64,000 bases of DNA from Rhodopirellula bahusiensis (GTDB lineage: Bacteria; Planctomycetota; Planctomycetia; Pirellulales; Pirellulaceae): assembly GCF_002727185.1 (NCBI RefSeq), contig NZ_NIZW01000001.1, positions 186,001 to 250,000 of the forward strand, read 5' to 3'. Below, piece by piece: positions 10,097 to 21,979 of the stretch (its first letter is position 1; each line of letters begins with the position of its first letter). A program made the position numbers and the translations under genes. A model generated the notes under the pieces. The model saw only the letters and a program-made list of their open reading frames with translations. It searched no databases and was not told the origin of the DNA.

Positions 10097-11128
10097 TCAC
10101 TCGCTGAGCTTCTGCACCTGTCGCTCGACTTCGTCTCGATCCATCTCTCGGGACTCCGACGGAAACGCGAACGGTGTTAGGTACCAATCTTCGGTGAAAT
10201 CAGCACTCTCGCCCGGGTCCAGGTTTTCAGCCGGTCCGATGGGTTCCAGTTCGACTAAGTCTTTCTCAGGGTACCAAACCGAGACTGTCAAACCCGCCAG
10301 TTCGTTGTACGACCGTTCAGGAAAGGTCGGAAACCGCTTCACGAACAACTGATTCGTCGGTGACAAATACGCCAGCCAACCAGCATGGCTGTCGAATCCC
10401 AGTTTTGGAAACTCCGGCGTCGCAGAAACAACGACCGCATCCTCGTCGACTTGGATGTTGGGTTCGTTTGGCCGAGTTCGAATCAAACCGTTTTCGTATC
10501 GCACATATCCTCGCGGGAACCGCACCGGGCCCGAACGCGGCACCAATACGATGCCTCCACCAACCGCGAAAGTTCGGCTCCAGTGGCACAAGCTGATCGG
10601 GCGTTCCGATTCATTTGCGATCGTTTGCGTGCACCGCAGGTGTGAGCCCTTTTCCGCCAGCTCAAATATTCGCGTTAGCCGAGCACCGGACTTCGAATCG
10701 TATTGGCTGGTCATTTTCACCGAACGATCGCCAACGATTTCCGCGTCCCAACGTCCATTCCAAAGCACGTTGCCGCGTTGAACGACCATTTCGGGTCCGA
10801 TGTCAAATCGTCCCGCCGACAATTGACCGCGACGATCACGCTGGCCTTGCTCGGATTGCTCCAGCGTCCAGCCCGCATCTTCGGGATCTAGGTACAAGAC
10901 ATTGGTTCCGCCGACGGAATACTCCATCACTCGACCACCCGCGGCGGGACAGAGCGTCACGACGGTGTCCTCGTTGCTCAGCCGGAGACAATCTTCGTAT
11001 CCATGGAAGGCAACGACGGATACTCCATCGGCTGCATTCGCAATGGCGCCACAAATCATTGAAAGAACAACGCAGATCACGACTGACATTGCGGCACGAC
11101 TTTGCGAGCGAAAGAGTGGAGTGGACAC
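10097..11128 (-). CDS. Secreted DUF4380-like protein
   Basis: A 343-residue exported protein. The N-terminal signal (AAMSVVICVVLSMICGAIANA) is followed by GGRVMEYSVGGTNVLYL, CHWSRTFAVGGGIVLVPRSG and a beta-rich body. This pattern matches DUF4380, thought to have a galactose-mutarotase-like fold; the role is unknown. The gene is divergent from the nucleoside hydrolase gene across a ~170-base gap. There is no sign of truncation. Confidence 0.6.
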   Translation of the reverse strand: MSTPLFRSQSRAAMSVVICVVLSMICGAIANAADGVSVVAFHGYEDCLRLSNEDTVVTLCPAAGGRVMEYSVGGTNVLYLDPEDAGWTLEQSEQGQRDRRGQLSAGRFDIGPEMVVQRGNVLWNGRWDAEIVGDRSVKMTSQYDSKSGARLTRIFELAEKGSHLRCTQTIANESERPISLCHWSRTFAVGGGIVLVPRSGPVRFPRGYVRYENGLIRTRPNEPNIQVDEDAVVVSATPEFPKLGFDSHAGWLAYLSPTNQLFVKRFPTFPERSYNELAGLTVSVWYPEKDLVELEPIGPAENLDPGESADFTEDWYLTPFAFPSESREMDRDEVERQVQKLSE

Positions 11129-11300
11129 GTGGGTCTCATTTCAAAACGTTGGCGAAAAACACGGTGATGTTTGAACAGCGGAAGAAACCTCTCCCACGTT
11201 GCCTCATCCTATCCATTTCCACCTCCGCTCAGTTGCGAATCGTGATCGGAACCAGCCGAGGGCCTCGCCGGGCCACGGGCGAGAACTTAGACTGGATGGT

Positions 11301-12245
11301 ATGACCAGAAAGATCATCATCGACTGTGACCCCGGAATCGACGACGCCATTGCATTGACCATGGCTTTGTTTGATCCGAGGTTGGACGTTGTCGCGATCA
11401 CACCAACGGCCGGAACCGTTGACGCGGCGCAGGCCAGCATCAATGCGATGGGGATCGTCGATCTGTTGGACCCGGCACGCTATCCGCAACTGGGAACGGC
11501 GGTCGCCCCCAGCGATCCACCGGTGTTGGATGACAGCCATTTGAATGGCCCCGATGGACTGGCGGGATTCAATTTCCCATCCGCCACGCGGCAAAACGAT
11601 CACTCCAGCGACAAACTGATGGCGGACTTGATCCGGCGTCACCCAGATGAAATCACGATCGTTTGCTTAGGACCGCTGACGAACTTGGCACGTCTATGCC
11701 GAATGGATCCGGCCGTGTTGCCGTTGATCGACAAAGTCATCATCAGCGGTGGAGCGGTCTCCCACAGCGGCAACGCAACCGCGGTTTCGGAGATGAACTT
11801 CTTCTTCGACCCCGCCAGTGCCAAACAAGTCATCGCGTCAGCAACAACCAAGAGTTTGGTCCCTCTCGATGTGACCGATGCGGTTACCTTCGGAGTGGAC
11901 TTGTTGGAAAAGCTTCCCGCTGACTCGACCCGCGCTGGCAAGTTGCTTCACAAGATCCTGCCCTACAAGTTTCGCATCTCGCATCAAAAGTTGGGGCGGG
12001 AAGTGATTCCTTTGCAGGACGCCACCACGATGATTTCCGTCATCGAACCTGAAATGTTTCAGTGGGATGAAATGGCCGGCGATGTTGAAGTCAACGGCGC
12101 GTTGACCCGCGGCATGACGGTGTTCGATCGTCGGATGCGTCCTGAATGGAGCGTCAACATGGAAGTGGCTCGTCGAGTAAGCATTTCGGATGTTCGCGAT
12201 GCGATCGTGCGAAGCATTCGCTACGCCGGACAACAAACCCGCTAG
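11301..12245 (+). CDS. Nucleoside hydrolase (IunH family)
   Basis: Hydrolyses the N-glycosidic bond of nucleosides, giving ribose and base, for salvage. The family's calcium-binding opening DCDPGIDDAIALTMAL is at residues ~7-22, with SEMNFFFDPASAKQV further on (the ExNxxxDP element). The frame is open upstream to 11199, but the ATG at 11301 puts the Asp cluster near the N-terminus as in the family, giving 314 residues. It is followed after 15 bases by a transporter gene, so the two may form an operon. Confidence 0.88.
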   Translation: MTRKIIIDCDPGIDDAIALTMALFDPRLDVVAITPTAGTVDAAQASINAMGIVDLLDPARYPQLGTAVAPSDPPVLDDSHLNGPDGLAGFNFPSATRQNDHSSDKLMADLIRRHPDEITIVCLGPLTNLARLCRMDPAVLPLIDKVIISGGAVSHSGNATAVSEMNFFFDPASAKQVIASATTKSLVPLDVTDAVTFGVDLLEKLPADSTRAGKLLHKILPYKFRISHQKLGREVIPLQDATTMISVIEPEMFQWDEMAGDVEVNGALTRGMTVFDRRMRPEWSVNMEVARRVSISDVRDAIVRSIRYAGQQTR

Positions 12246-12260
12246 GGCAGACGCTTCCTC

Positions 12261-13298
12261 ATGGAATGGATGCTGATGGCGTTGGTGTCCGCCGGTTTGC
12301 TCGGGGTCTACGACCTCGCGAAAAAACTGGCGGCTCGTGACAACGCGGTGCCGATGGTCCTCTTCGCGACCGCCTGCGTGGCAACTGCGATCTGGGGGCC
12401 GCTGCTGGTCATTCAGCATCTTGCCGGTGATGCGTTTCCCATTGAGTTTTTAAAAGTCGAGCCGCTGACCTGGACCGACCACGGCAAACTGCTGGCCAAG
12501 AGCGTTTTGGTCGGGGCGTCTTGGACGCTCGCATTGTTTGCACTCAAACACTTGCCACTCAGCATCGCCGCCCCCATTCGATCGACCAGTCCCGTGTGGA
12601 CGATCGCCATCGCGATTGGTGTGTTGGGCGAACGGCCGACTTGGATGCAGTGGGTCGGCATCGCAATCGTGATCGCATCGTTTTGGCGGTTTTCGACTTT
12701 AGGAAAATCAGAAGGCATCCGATTCACGACCGACCGCTGGGTCGGATGCATGCTGCTAGCAACGTTGCTTGGAGCACTCAGTTCCATTTACGACAAATAT
12801 CTGCTGCAAAGCGGTGGCTACTCTCCCGCAACCGTTCAAGCCTGGTTCACGATTTACATGCTGCCCGTCATGACTCCGCTCGCACTTCACTGGTGGATCC
12901 ATCAACGCGGCCGAGATGATTCGACGCCCGGCGTGCCAGCGGAGGGCTTGTCGCCGGTCGACAATGTTGAAAAAGAATCGCAGAACGAGAACTGGGCTCG
13001 CTCAATTGAGCCTGAACCGGCAAGGGGAACCATCGACGCCCGATCCACGTCCAAGTTTGAGTTCCACGCGGCGGTTTGGTGCATCAGCCCTCTGCTGTTG
13101 GCCGCAGACATGGTCTACTTCACGGCCATGGCGAACCCTGATGCCATGGTTTCTGTCATTTCGACGCTGCGGAGATGCAGCGTTGTTATCGCGTTGGTAT
13201 TGGGAGCATCGCGGCTTGGCGAATTGAATTTGCGACGAAAGGCAATTTGCGTGGCTGGGATTTTATTTGGTGCCGCCATGATCCTTTTGGGGAACTAA
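12261..13298 (+). CDS. EamA/DMT-family transporter
   Basis: A 345-residue membrane protein with about ten hydrophobic segments in two halves, as in drug/metabolite transporters. HLPLSIAAPIRSTSPVWTIA and AIGVLGERPTWMQWVGIAI are typical of the EamA repeat. A hydrophilic loop of ~50 residues (about 215-265) separates the halves. The start is 15 bases after the nucleoside hydrolase stop, so the two may be co-transcribed; a nucleoside or base substrate would be a guess. Confidence 0.8.
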   Translation: MEWMLMALVSAGLLGVYDLAKKLAARDNAVPMVLFATACVATAIWGPLLVIQHLAGDAFPIEFLKVEPLTWTDHGKLLAKSVLVGASWTLALFALKHLPLSIAAPIRSTSPVWTIAIAIGVLGERPTWMQWVGIAIVIASFWRFSTLGKSEGIRFTTDRWVGCMLLATLLGALSSIYDKYLLQSGGYSPATVQAWFTIYMLPVMTPLALHWWIHQRGRDDSTPGVPAEGLSPVDNVEKESQNENWARSIEPEPARGTIDARSTSKFEFHAAVWCISPLLLAADMVYFTAMANPDAMVSVISTLRRCSVVIALVLGASRLGELNLRRKAICVAGILFGAAMILLGN

Positions 13299-13470
13299 CC
13301 CCCTTCAATCGTCGCAATCGGCACTCTCCACCCCACTGTTATTTTTTAGCGTTCGACGAAACTACAATCCCAAGTCAAGATAGACTTTGACGCTTAATGT
13401 TAGAGCGTCCCAGCAATCAACGTGTCAGCTGCTGGTTTACGTTTGGTGACATGGAAGCCGCCGTGACGGT

Positions 13471-14598
13471 ATGAATGGTATGCCTGCAACCACACGCTAC
13501 GAACCTGTTCCGACGATCACTTATCTCGGAGAGGAATCCAGTCAATGCGATCCCAAATTGGTATCGCGTTACGATGACCTGACGCGTCGTCGCAAGATGA
13601 ACTGGACCGGTCACTACAACCTTCGCCGGATGCTGGGACGTGGTGGACAAGGCGAGGTGTACTTGACCGAGCACCGAGGCACGGACGGATTCACGGTTCC
13701 CGTCGCGATGAAGATTTTCTCGCCGGAACGCTTCCCGGATGCCCGATCGTACGACGAAGCGATGCAACGAATCGCTTCGATCGCTGCACGCATCGCGCTG
13801 ATCCAACACGACAACTTGCTGGACGTTCAAAACTTTTTCGAACGCGACCGCATCCGTGTGATGCTGATGGAATGGGTCGACGGATACGATCTCCGGCAAC
13901 TGGTCATGCCGAAGTGCCTCGAACTTCTGCGCGATCACATCACGCCCAAGCGGTGGAAGTACATCAACGATGTGATCATCACCGAAGGCCCCGAGCAATC
14001 TCGATTCAAACCCGGCGTCGCTGTCGCGATCGTTCGTGAATGCTTAGCTGCCTTGGCCGCTTTACACCGCGACGGGATTGTTCACGGGGATGTCAAACCC
14101 GCCAACATCATGCTGAAACGCAGCGGCCACGCGAAATTGATCGACATGGGTTCGTCGATTGACTATCGCAACCCGCCCAAAGATCGCGAATGCACTCCGC
14201 TGTACGCCGCTCCCGAAGTCTTGGACAACCTCGACGCAACGCCCCGGAGTGACTTGGCCAGCGTCGGTTACGTGCTGGTCGAGTTGTTGTCCGGATTCAA
14301 CCCGTTCAACAACACGAAGAACTTAGGCGAATTGCTGCAGGCAAAACGCGAACTCCCGATGAATCTGGAACGGATTCTTCCTGAGGAAGTTCTGCGGAAT
14401 GCGTTGTTAATGAATTTTTTACGTGGCCTGATTGCCCCTGATCCAACGCTCCGATTCGTGAGCGCGGAGGCAGCCGAGCACGTGGAACAAGGTGCAGCGG
14501 CATTCCATCGACAGCTCATCATTGGCAATATGTCGACGGAATACGACAATGACATTCGCTTGTGGTTGGAAGAGCTACGCCGGTTGGAAAACGACTGA
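13471..14598 (+). CDS. Ser/Thr protein kinase
   Basis: A 375-residue cytoplasmic kinase without transmembrane segment. The glycine loop GRGGQGEV is at residues ~56-63, VAMK with the ATP-binding Lys at ~78-81, and the catalytic loop HGDVKPANIM at ~201-210. The metal-binding motif is DMG rather than DFG (LIDMGSS), followed by AAPEVLD. The sequence is therefore expected to be active, of the PknB-like bacterial type. The substrate is unknown. It ends 49 bases before a phosphatase gene on the same strand. Confidence 0.88.
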   Translation: MNGMPATTRYEPVPTITYLGEESSQCDPKLVSRYDDLTRRRKMNWTGHYNLRRMLGRGGQGEVYLTEHRGTDGFTVPVAMKIFSPERFPDARSYDEAMQRIASIAARIALIQHDNLLDVQNFFERDRIRVMLMEWVDGYDLRQLVMPKCLELLRDHITPKRWKYINDVIITEGPEQSRFKPGVAVAIVRECLAALAALHRDGIVHGDVKPANIMLKRSGHAKLIDMGSSIDYRNPPKDRECTPLYAAPEVLDNLDATPRSDLASVGYVLVELLSGFNPFNNTKNLGELLQAKRELPMNLERILPEEVLRNALLMNFLRGLIAPDPTLRFVSAEAAEHVEQGAAAFHRQLIIGNMSTEYDNDIRLWLEELRRLEND

Positions 14599-14647
14599 CG
14601 GCTTCCGACCCATCGGACCGCCTCCAACCAACCCCAAGACAATCACC

Positions 14648-15448
14648 ATGGACACTGCCCATTTGAGGCTGGCCGTCGACGCCGCTCGCGCCGGAGCCGC
14701 TGAATTGATGTCACGACGCGATCACCGCGTCGTGAAAGAAAAAGGCCCCAAAGATTTGGTGACCGATGCCGACCTGGCATCTCAAAAAGCCATTCGCGAC
14801 ATGCTGGTCGGTGCTTATCCCGACTACGCATTTGTCGGCGAAGAAGAAGGCGAGAACGATCCGCCCGCCAATGTACGAGCCGGTGATCCGGACGCTCCTC
14901 CTTGTTGGGTGGTGGATCCTTTGGACGGAACAATCAACTTCGTTCACCGCTTGCAAAGCTTTGCTGTGTCCATCGGTTTGTACGCCGCGGGCAAAATGCG
15001 TTTGGGTGTGATCTACGATCCGACGCGCGACGAGATGTTCACCGCGATCGACGGGCAAGGCGCTCGCTGCAACGACCAGAAGATGTCAGCCAGCGGTTGC
15101 ACAGCGATCGACGAGAGCCTGATCGCTTGCAGTTTTCGAGCTGGCGTGACGGGCGACTCACCCGAAGTCACGCGTTTTGTGAAAGTCCTGGAACGCTGTC
15201 GATCGCTTCGACGCTTGGGCTCGTGTGCACTCAACATGTGCTACGTCGCGGATGGACGACTCGATGGTTATTGGGCCACCAATGTCGCCGCTTGGGACTC
15301 GGCCGCTGGCACCGTGATCGCTCGCGAATCGGGTGCGATCTTGGAAGGCTACGGCGGCGCAGAGTTCGACGATTGGAATCCAAAGTTTTGCGTGTCGGCA
15401 ACGCCGGAACTGCAATCACTTTTGACTGAGCAACTGAGCGGCACATGA
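14648..15448 (+). CDS. Inositol monophosphatase family phosphatase
   Basis: A 266-residue Mg-dependent phosphatase of the IMPase/CysQ superfamily; the true substrate could be inositol phosphate, PAP or a histidinol-like phosphate. The metal-site motifs are complete: GEEEGEND, DPLDGTINFVH and WDSAAGTVIARESG. The start ATG at 14648 (MDTAHLRLA) fits the family; the open frame extends upstream into the kinase gene but is not conserved. Its stop overlaps the next gene by 4 bases (ATGA), so they are translationally coupled. Confidence 0.88.
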   Translation: MDTAHLRLAVDAARAGAAELMSRRDHRVVKEKGPKDLVTDADLASQKAIRDMLVGAYPDYAFVGEEEGENDPPANVRAGDPDAPPCWVVDPLDGTINFVHRLQSFAVSIGLYAAGKMRLGVIYDPTRDEMFTAIDGQGARCNDQKMSASGCTAIDESLIACSFRAGVTGDSPEVTRFVKVLERCRSLRRLGSCALNMCYVADGRLDGYWATNVAAWDSAAGTVIARESGAILEGYGGAEFDDWNPKFCVSATPELQSLLTEQLSGT

Positions 15449-16038
15449 TCATCGACCCTAACGATGTTTCGATCACCGCCGTGTATGAATCCATGGTTGC
15501 GCTCATCACGCCACGCCCGATCGCGTGGGTGTCAACGTTGTCGTCCGATGGTGTCGCGAACTTGGCACCGTACAGTTTCTTTGGCGGCGTCGGGGCCAAT
15601 CCACCGACGGTGATGTTTTGCCCGGTCAATCGATTGGACGGAACACCCAAAGACACTTTGGCAAATGTCCGTGCCAACGGTCAGTTCGTGGTGAACGTGG
15701 TCACGGAAGAGTTCGCCGAATCGATGAAGAAAACTGCCGCGGACATTCGTCCTGACGAAGACGAGTTCGTGCTATCCGGTCTGCAAAAGGCTCCTTCGAC
15801 CAAAGTCGACGTGCCTCGCGTCGCGGATGTCGTCGCTGCGATGGAGTGCGAAATGTTGACTTCCATGCAATTGGGACCAGGCCGCGGCGGAGCCAACTTG
15901 GTCGTCGGACGGATTGTTTCGTTTTATGTGGCTGATTCAGTCACCGGTGAGAACGGATTGCCCGACCCAGAGCAAATTTTCACGATTGGTCGCATGGGTG
16001 GTCCGCGATACACACGAACACGCGACCGTTTCGAATGA
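15445..16038 (+). CDS. Flavin reductase-like, FMN-binding split barrel protein
   Basis: A 197-residue protein of the flavin reductase-like family. PRPIAWVSTLSSDGVANLAP, SFFGGVGANPPTVMF and KDTLANVRANGQFVVNVV are characteristic. The family reduces or binds FMN; some members act as oxidoreductases on small molecules. The start overlaps the stop of the phosphatase gene by ATGA, making a two-gene operon. No partner oxygenase is nearby. Confidence 0.85.
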   Translation: MIIDPNDVSITAVYESMVALITPRPIAWVSTLSSDGVANLAPYSFFGGVGANPPTVMFCPVNRLDGTPKDTLANVRANGQFVVNVVTEEFAESMKKTAADIRPDEDEFVLSGLQKAPSTKVDVPRVADVVAAMECEMLTSMQLGPGRGGANLVVGRIVSFYVADSVTGENGLPDPEQIFTIGRMGGPRYTRTRDRFE

Positions 16039-16231
16039 AGCTCCCTTGCGGTTGGACGAGGGCGGTTGGTTGCCCCAAGTCATTTTCACGCCGGGAGCCA
16101 TCACGCTAAACACGCCTGAATGCCCCAAGTCGACGGGCTTTGACGCAAGTCTATTGGTTTGGAACATCGTCGTCTTGGTAGTAAGATAGATCATCCCGCC
16201 TACCCAACTTCCCTCCTTCCTGGGTTCCTAG

Positions 16232-19200
16232 ATGATCTGGAACGTCAACGCGTCCTGTCGCTCGATTGGATGGTTCGCTGTTTCGCTGCTGCCTTGCATT
16301 GCCGTTTCCGGTGTTGTGTCGGCGGAAGAAGCCGCTTCGAAAGCTGAGATCGACTTTGGCCGCGACATCCGTCCGATCCTCTCGGACCACTGCTTCGCTT
16401 GCCACGGTCCCGACGAGCACGATCGGCAAGCTGGTGTGCGATTGGATTCAGCCGAAGGCATCGCGGATGTCATCGATCAGGACGAATGGGCGGCGAGCTT
16501 GTTGATTGAGCGAATCGCAACGGACGATTCCGACATGATCATGCCGCCGGAGGACTTCCACAAACCATTGTCGCCCAAGCAAATTGAATTGCTCAATCAA
16601 TGGGTTTCCGAAGGCGCGGCGTACGCCTCGCACTGGGCCTTCACTGCACCACGGCGTCACGAACTGCCCACCGACTCGTCCAAGGCAGACCGCATTGATC
16701 AGTGGATCGATGTCGAGCTGCAAACTCTGGGGCTTTCCGCTGGTGGAAACGCAGACCGCAGAACACTCGCCCGTCGCGTCGCGTTGGACTTGACCGGCTT
16801 GCCACCAACGCTGGATCGAGTTGAAGCTTTCGCGGCGGATCCATCCCCCGATGCCTACGAGAATTTTGTCGATGAACTGATTGCGACGCCCGAATATGGC
16901 GAGCACATGGCCAGGTATTGGCTGGACTTGGTTCGCTACGGCGACACTCACGGATTGCACCTGGACAACTATCGCGAAATGTGGCCCTACCGCGATTGGG
17001 TCATCGAGGCATTCAACACAAACATGCCGTTTGACCAATTCATCACGCGGCAATTGGCCGGGGATTTGTTGCCGGAAACGGACGAGGCAGAAACGCTTCG
17101 CAACAAGATCGCCAGCGGCTTCAATCGACTGAACGTGACGACCAACGAAGGCGGTTCGATCTACGATGAAGTCTTCTCTCGCAACGTGATCGATCGCACT
17201 GACTCCTTCGGCACCATTTTCCTAGGGTTAACCACGGGATGCTCTGTTTGCCACGACCATAAATTTGATCCCATCACACAAAAAGACTACTTCGCGCTGT
17301 CGGCGTTCTTCAATTCGTTGGACGGCCGAGCGATGGACGGCAACAACAAAGCCCATCCGCCTGTGATTCGCGTGCCATCGGCAGAGCAATCCGCTGAATT
17401 GAAGCAACTGGCGTCCGACATCGCGGAATTGGACAAAGAGTTGGCAGGGCCCTTGCCCGAAGTCGATGCCGCTCAACTGCAGTGGCAACAATCGCTTTCT
17501 TCGACCGAAGAATCATTCCATGCGAACTTGATGCCGAGCAAAGTCACGACAAAGAACGACGGCAAGTTCAAACTGAATGACGACGGTTCGGTCGAATGGG
17601 ATGGAACGCCTCCCGCCAAAGATGTGATGCACATCGTCTCACCGCTGCCGAGTGGCACTTGGCGAATGCTGCAACTGCACGCGAAAACGGATGAAGAACA
17701 TCCGCGAGTTGGAACGGCTACCAATCAAAACGCCGTGCTCAGCGAAATCAAAATCGAAACTCGCCCCGATGACCAATCGGACTGGACCGAGATTCCGATT
17801 CGTTCCGCCAAAGCCACCCGGGCACAGGCCAGCGACGGATTCGCGGTGGACAAAGCGATCGATGGCAAAATCGACACCACGACTGGATGGGCCGTCGGCG
17901 GTCACGAAGCAACTGGCGATCGAACGGCTTGGTTTGTGGTTCCTGCCATCCAATCCGAAGGAGGACAAATTCGCGTTTCATTGCACTACGAATCGGTGCA
18001 CGTTGCTCACATGCTTCGACATGTCGCGTTGTCACTGAACTCATCGGCGAGTCAACTGCCCGAAGACCAACGAGTCGTCCTGGGTGACTCGCACTTGGTC
18101 GGGCCACTGAAAATCGAAGGCGTCGAAAATGGCTTGAAAGAGACTTTCGCGGGCGAAGACAAAAACGAATTCGATCCTGCTGTTCCGGTCACCTATCAAG
18201 AAACCGAGCATGACTGGCAACACCGTGCCGACATCGTTTCCGTTTTGAGCAACGAACTGCCAACGCTCGATGACTCGCCAAGCGTTTCGGTGCTGCACCA
18301 AACCATTCGGTCGCCCTCGGACCAGACCGTTGAACTGATGCTCGGAACCGACGAAGGCAACGTTCTGTTCTTGAACGGCAAAGAAGTCGCGAAACAGAAG
18401 CCGGGCAATCGCAAGGACAACGAATTCAAACCATTGGCGAATCGTCACAAGCTGTCGCTGAAGAAAGGCGACAACCACTTGTTCATCCGCCACATCAACC
18501 GCAGTGGCCCAGCGACGCTGACCTATGCCATCCAATCGCCGACGTTGCAGTTTTCAGAGAAGCTAAATGAACGCTTGGCGGATTTGCCAGTTCCTGAAGA
18601 AAACGACGCTGCCCCGAGTTTGGATTGGCGAGCCGCTCGCGAATTCTATCGCGAGGTCGTTTGCGACCATCCACGCTGGATCGCGCTGAATGACATGCGT
18701 GACGGCATGGTCGCGATGCGAGACAAGATCAATGGCCAAGTGCCAACGACCTTGGTTTGGAAAGAAACCGCCAATCCTCGCGACGCACACATCCTGGAAC
18801 GAGGGCTCTACGATTCACCGGGAGAAAAAGTCGAACGTGCGGTTCCCGGGTTCTTGCCCGACCTCCCCGAAGACGCTCCGAAAGATCGCTTGGGGCTCGC
18901 CCAGTGGTTGCTTCGCGAAGATCACCCGCTGACCACTCGTGTTGCCGTCAATCGTTTTTGGCAGCAATTGTTTGGCAACGGCTTGGTCAAAAGCAGCGAA
19001 GACTTCGGCAGCCAAGGTCACTTGCCATCGCACCCCGAGCTGCTCGATGAACTCGCGATCGATTTTCGCGAAAGCGGATGGAACGTGAAGGAGCTGATGA
19101 AGCGATTGGTGATGACCGAAACCTACCAACGCGATGCAACGGCAACCAGCAGCATGTTGGCCGTGGATCCAAACAACCGCTACTTCGCTCGCGGCCCACG

Positions 19201-19825
19201 ATTCCGATTGGATGCCGAGACGCTTCGGGATCAGCTGCTCTCCCTATCAGGACTGCTGGTCGACACCCGAGGCGGTCCGAGCGTCAAACCACCTCAGCCA
19301 GCGGGCCTTTGGGAAGCGGTGGGCTACACCGACAGCGACACGGCCAACTTTGTCCCCGACGAAGGTGAAAAGACCGTTCGCCGTAGCGTTTACACCTTTT
19401 GGAAACGCACCAGCGCCCCCGCCGTGATGTCAACGTTTGATGCACCAAGTCGTGAATCCTGCACTGCTCGGCGTGAACGAACCAACACACCGATGCAGGC
19501 TTTGTTGCTGCTCAATGAAACGCAAGCGATGAAAGCTGCTCTGGCAATGGCTCAAGAAATCACAGCGTCGCCAACTCCCGATCCATCGGATTGGGAAGCG
19601 ATCTCTCGGAAGCGAATTCAATCTGCTTTCGAGCGTGTGACCCTTCGCCCGATCGAAACCAACGAACTGAGATCACTGGAACGTCTGCTGGCCGATTTGA
19701 CCGAGCACTATTCGGTGCAACTCGAAGAAGCCCGCAAGCTGGCCGGAACCCCCGACCCAGAACTGGCGGCATGGACCGTCATGATGAACACCCTTTTGAA
19801 CTTGGACGAGGTGGTTTGCAAATGA
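16232..19825 (+). CDS. Planctomycete cytochrome / DUF1549 / DUF1553 protein
   Basis: A 1,197-residue exported protein of a family expanded in planctomycetes. Order: signal peptide (residues ~10-31), a cytochrome-c-like PSC1 domain with the haem motif CFACHGPD at ~54-58, DUF1549 ([15 protein letters not shown], then [19 protein letters not shown]), a second [11 protein letters not shown] near 335, a beta-rich insert resembling a carbohydrate-binding or discoidin-like module (~450-750), and DUF1553 ([35 protein letters not shown]). Likely periplasmic redox function linked to glycan breakdown. Its stop overlaps the next gene's start. Confidence 0.88.
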   Translation: MIWNVNASCRSIGWFAVSLLPCIAVSGVVSAEEAASKAEIDFGRDIRPILSDHCFACHGPDEHDRQAGVRLDSAEGIADVIDQDEWAASLLIERIATDDSDMIMPPEDFHKPLSPKQIELLNQWVSEGAAYASHWAFTAPRRHELPTDSSKADRIDQWIDVELQTLGLSAGGNADRRTLARRVALDLTGLPPTLDRVEAFAADPSPDAYENFVDELIATPEYGEHMARYWLDLVRYGDTHGLHLDNYREMWPYRDWVIEAFNTNMPFDQFITRQLAGDLLPETDEAETLRNKIASGFNRLNVTTNEGGSIYDEVFSRNVIDRTDSFGTIFLGLTTGCSVCHDHKFDPITQKDYFALSAFFNSLDGRAMDGNNKAHPPVIRVPSAEQSAELKQLASDIAELDKELAGPLPEVDAAQLQWQQSLSSTEESFHANLMPSKVTTKNDGKFKLNDDGSVEWDGTPPAKDVMHIVSPLPSGTWRMLQLHAKTDEEHPRVGTATNQNAVLSEIKIETRPDDQSDWTEIPIRSAKATRAQASDGFAVDKAIDGKIDTTTGWAVGGHEATGDRTAWFVVPAIQSEGGQIRVSLHYESVHVAHMLRHVALSLNSSASQLPEDQRVVLGDSHLVGPLKIEGVENGLKETFAGEDKNEFDPAVPVTYQETEHDWQHRADIVSVLSNELPTLDDSPSVSVLHQTIRSPSDQTVELMLGTDEGNVLFLNGKEVAKQKPGNRKDNEFKPLANRHKLSLKKGDNHLFIRHINRSGPATLTYAIQSPTLQFSEKLNERLADLPVPEENDAAPSLDWRAAREFYREVVCDHPRWIALNDMRDGMVAMRDKINGQVPTTLVWKETANPRDAHILERGLYDSPGEKVERAVPGFLPDLPEDAPKDRLGLAQWLLREDHPLTTRVAVNRFWQQLFGNGLVKSSEDFGSQGHLPSHPELLDELAIDFRESGWNVKELMKRLVMTETYQRDATATSSMLAVDPNNRYFARGPRFRLDAETLRDQLLSLSGLLVDTRGGPSVKPPQPAGLWEAVGYTDSDTANFVPDEGEKTVRRSVYTFWKRTSAPAVMSTFDAPSRESCTARRERTNTPMQALLLLNETQAMKAALAMAQEITASPTPDPSDWEAISRKRIQSAFERVTLRPIETNELRSLERLLADLTEHYSVQLEEARKLAGTPDPELAAWTVMMNTLLNLDEVVCK

Positions 19826-21378
19826 GTCGCTCTGAATTTCCCTGCGAAGATTGGAACTCGCTGACACAATCACCATTGATGTCTTCGGTTCTCCAAGAAC
19901 GCTTGCAGCACCTCACTCGTCGTTCGCTGTTCTCAAACGCCGCCGCGGGTTTGGGGGCCGCCGCCCTCGCATCGATGCCGGGCATGGGCCGCGCCGCCGA
20001 CAGCCAACCGGTTTCGCTGGACACACCTCCCGCTGGTGCACCTCAAGGCGGTGTTCCCGGGCAACCAGGGTTGCCGCATCACGAGCCCGCCGCAAAACGC
20101 GCGATCTACTTGTTCATGTCGGGTGCTCCCAGCCAAATGGACATGTGGGATCACAAACCTCAAATGGCGGACTGGTTCGACAAGGATTTGCCCGAGTCGA
20201 TCCGCCAAGGCCAACGTTTGACGACGATGACCAGCGGTCAATCGCGATTTCCTATCGCGCCGAGTATCTACGACTTCAGCCCGCACGGTGCCAACGGAAC
20301 CATGGCCAGCGAGTTGATCCCACACATGGCCAAGAAGGTCGATGAGATCGCTTTGGTCAAATCGATGTACACCGAGGCGATCAATCACGATCCCGCGATC
20401 ACGTACATCTGCACCGGCAACCAACTTCCCGGCAAAGCTTCCTTGGGTTCTTGGTTGAGCTACGGACTGGGGACGGAAAACGAAGACTTGCCCGCCTTCC
20501 TGGTGATGACCGCCTCGTGGACCGGACGCAAACAAGCTCAGGCGCTTTACAACCGACTTTGGGGTAGCGGCTATTTGCCAAGCAAGTACCAAGGCGTCGC
20601 ACTACGAAGTGCCGGCGACCCCGTGCTGTATCTTTCCAACCCCGACGGAATCGACTCGGGCGTGCGTCGCCGAATGCTGGATACCCTCGCGGAACTGAAT
20701 CGCAACACGCTGGACCGTTGGCACGATCCTGAAACGGAGGCTCGGATCGCTCAGTATGAGATGGCGTTCAAGATGCAAACGAGCGTGCCGGAACTCACCG
20801 ATTTGAGTGATGAACCACAGCACGTACTCGATCTATATGGTCCCGACGTGACCAACCCAGGCACATTCGCAAACTGTTGCTTGATGGCACGACGAATGGC
20901 GGAACGTGGCGTTCGCTTCACACAAATCTTCCACCGAGGATGGGACCAACACGGTTCCCTGCCGAAAGACCTTCCCAACCAATGCAAAGACACGGATCAA
21001 CCCTCCGCTGGCTTGCTCACTGATTTGAAACAACGCGGGTTGCTCGATGACACGCTGGTCGTTTGGGGTGGTGAATTCGGTCGAACGATTTATTGCCAGG
21101 GCGCACTCAGCAAGACCAACTACGGCCGCGACCACCATCCCAAGTGCTTCTCAATCTGGATGGCCGGAGCTGGGATCAAGAAGGGAGTCGTGCACGGCGA
21201 GACGGACGAGTTCAGCTACAATATCGTTCGCGACGGCGTTCACATTCGTGATTTGAACGCCACGATCCTGAACCAAATGGGAATTGATCACGAGCGTTTC
21301 ACCTATCCGTTCCAAGGCCTGGATCAGCGTCTGACCGGCGTGGAAGAAGCTCGCGTCGTTCGCGAATTGCTCGCGTGA
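19822..21378 (+). CDS. DUF1501 family exported protein
   Basis: A 518-residue protein of the alkaline-phosphatase/sulfatase-like superfamily. A Tat-type signal ([18 protein letters not shown]) is at residues ~32-49. [18 protein letters not shown] and [15 protein letters not shown] are DUF1501 hallmarks. The start ATG overlaps the stop of the DUF1549/1553 gene (ATGA), an arrangement conserved in planctomycetes, and the pair is presumed to work together in the periplasm. The function is unknown. Confidence 0.9.
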   Translation: MSRSEFPCEDWNSLTQSPLMSSVLQERLQHLTRRSLFSNAAAGLGAAALASMPGMGRAADSQPVSLDTPPAGAPQGGVPGQPGLPHHEPAAKRAIYLFMSGAPSQMDMWDHKPQMADWFDKDLPESIRQGQRLTTMTSGQSRFPIAPSIYDFSPHGANGTMASELIPHMAKKVDEIALVKSMYTEAINHDPAITYICTGNQLPGKASLGSWLSYGLGTENEDLPAFLVMTASWTGRKQAQALYNRLWGSGYLPSKYQGVALRSAGDPVLYLSNPDGIDSGVRRRMLDTLAELNRNTLDRWHDPETEARIAQYEMAFKMQTSVPELTDLSDEPQHVLDLYGPDVTNPGTFANCCLMARRMAERGVRFTQIFHRGWDQHGSLPKDLPNQCKDTDQPSAGLLTDLKQRGLLDDTLVVWGGEFGRTIYCQGALSKTNYGRDHHPKCFSIWMAGAGIKKGVVHGETDEFSYNIVRDGVHIRDLNATILNQMGIDHERFTYPFQGLDQRLTGVEEARVVRELLA

Positions 21379-21979
21379 CGTAGACGAATTGAGCGAAGCC
21401 CGCCAGTGATTACAGGCGGGACGATGGGCTCAGAAGAATGTTTGCCCGCCACGTTCGCTTTCAGATCGTGGCGTTCCAATCAGATTTTGAATCGATCGCC
21501 GCGCAGACAAAGGAATCCGCTCAAGACGGAAGCGATGGAAAGCAACATCCATTGGAACTTGGTCAGGTGCAGGAAGTACAGTTTGAACTCCCACCAGCAG
21601 TCCCAGAAGTAGTCGACGAAAGAAAAGGCGAGCAGGAAAGCGTCCATATCGGAACTCTCGATTGCATGTGTTTCACGGGGTACGTGCAGTCAACCCTAGT
21701 TCGACACCGTGCCTTCGCAGCACCGTTCTGTTTCACAGGAAGTAGAAAGATGCAGATGCGAGATTCCCGCAAGGCTTGACCGGCAAAATCAGCACAAAAC
21801 GACGTGGTTTGCGGGGTGCCAAACAAAATTTGGGGTGACGCCTCAGACCGGCCTTGCAAGCGATCCGAGCATAGATATACTCCACCCCATCGCAGCGGAG
21901 ATGAGACTTTCTTCATCTTCTTGCGAGCCTTTGAAGAAGATCAAAAGTTGTTTTCAAACGCTCTGATCAACCTCTTCGA
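21379..21979. other. Non-coding stretch before tRNA-Asp
   Basis: About 600 bases with no convincing gene on either strand; the open frames here show no family features. A short hairpin (CCCGCC 21399-21404 / GGCGGG 21415-21420) follows the DUF1501 stop and may end its transcript. The tRNA promoter should lie near the right end. Confidence 0.5.

Noticed and set aside
21438-21916. Open frames on both strands between the DUF1501 gene and tRNA-Asp
   Set aside because: Neither product resembles a known family nor has a credible start.
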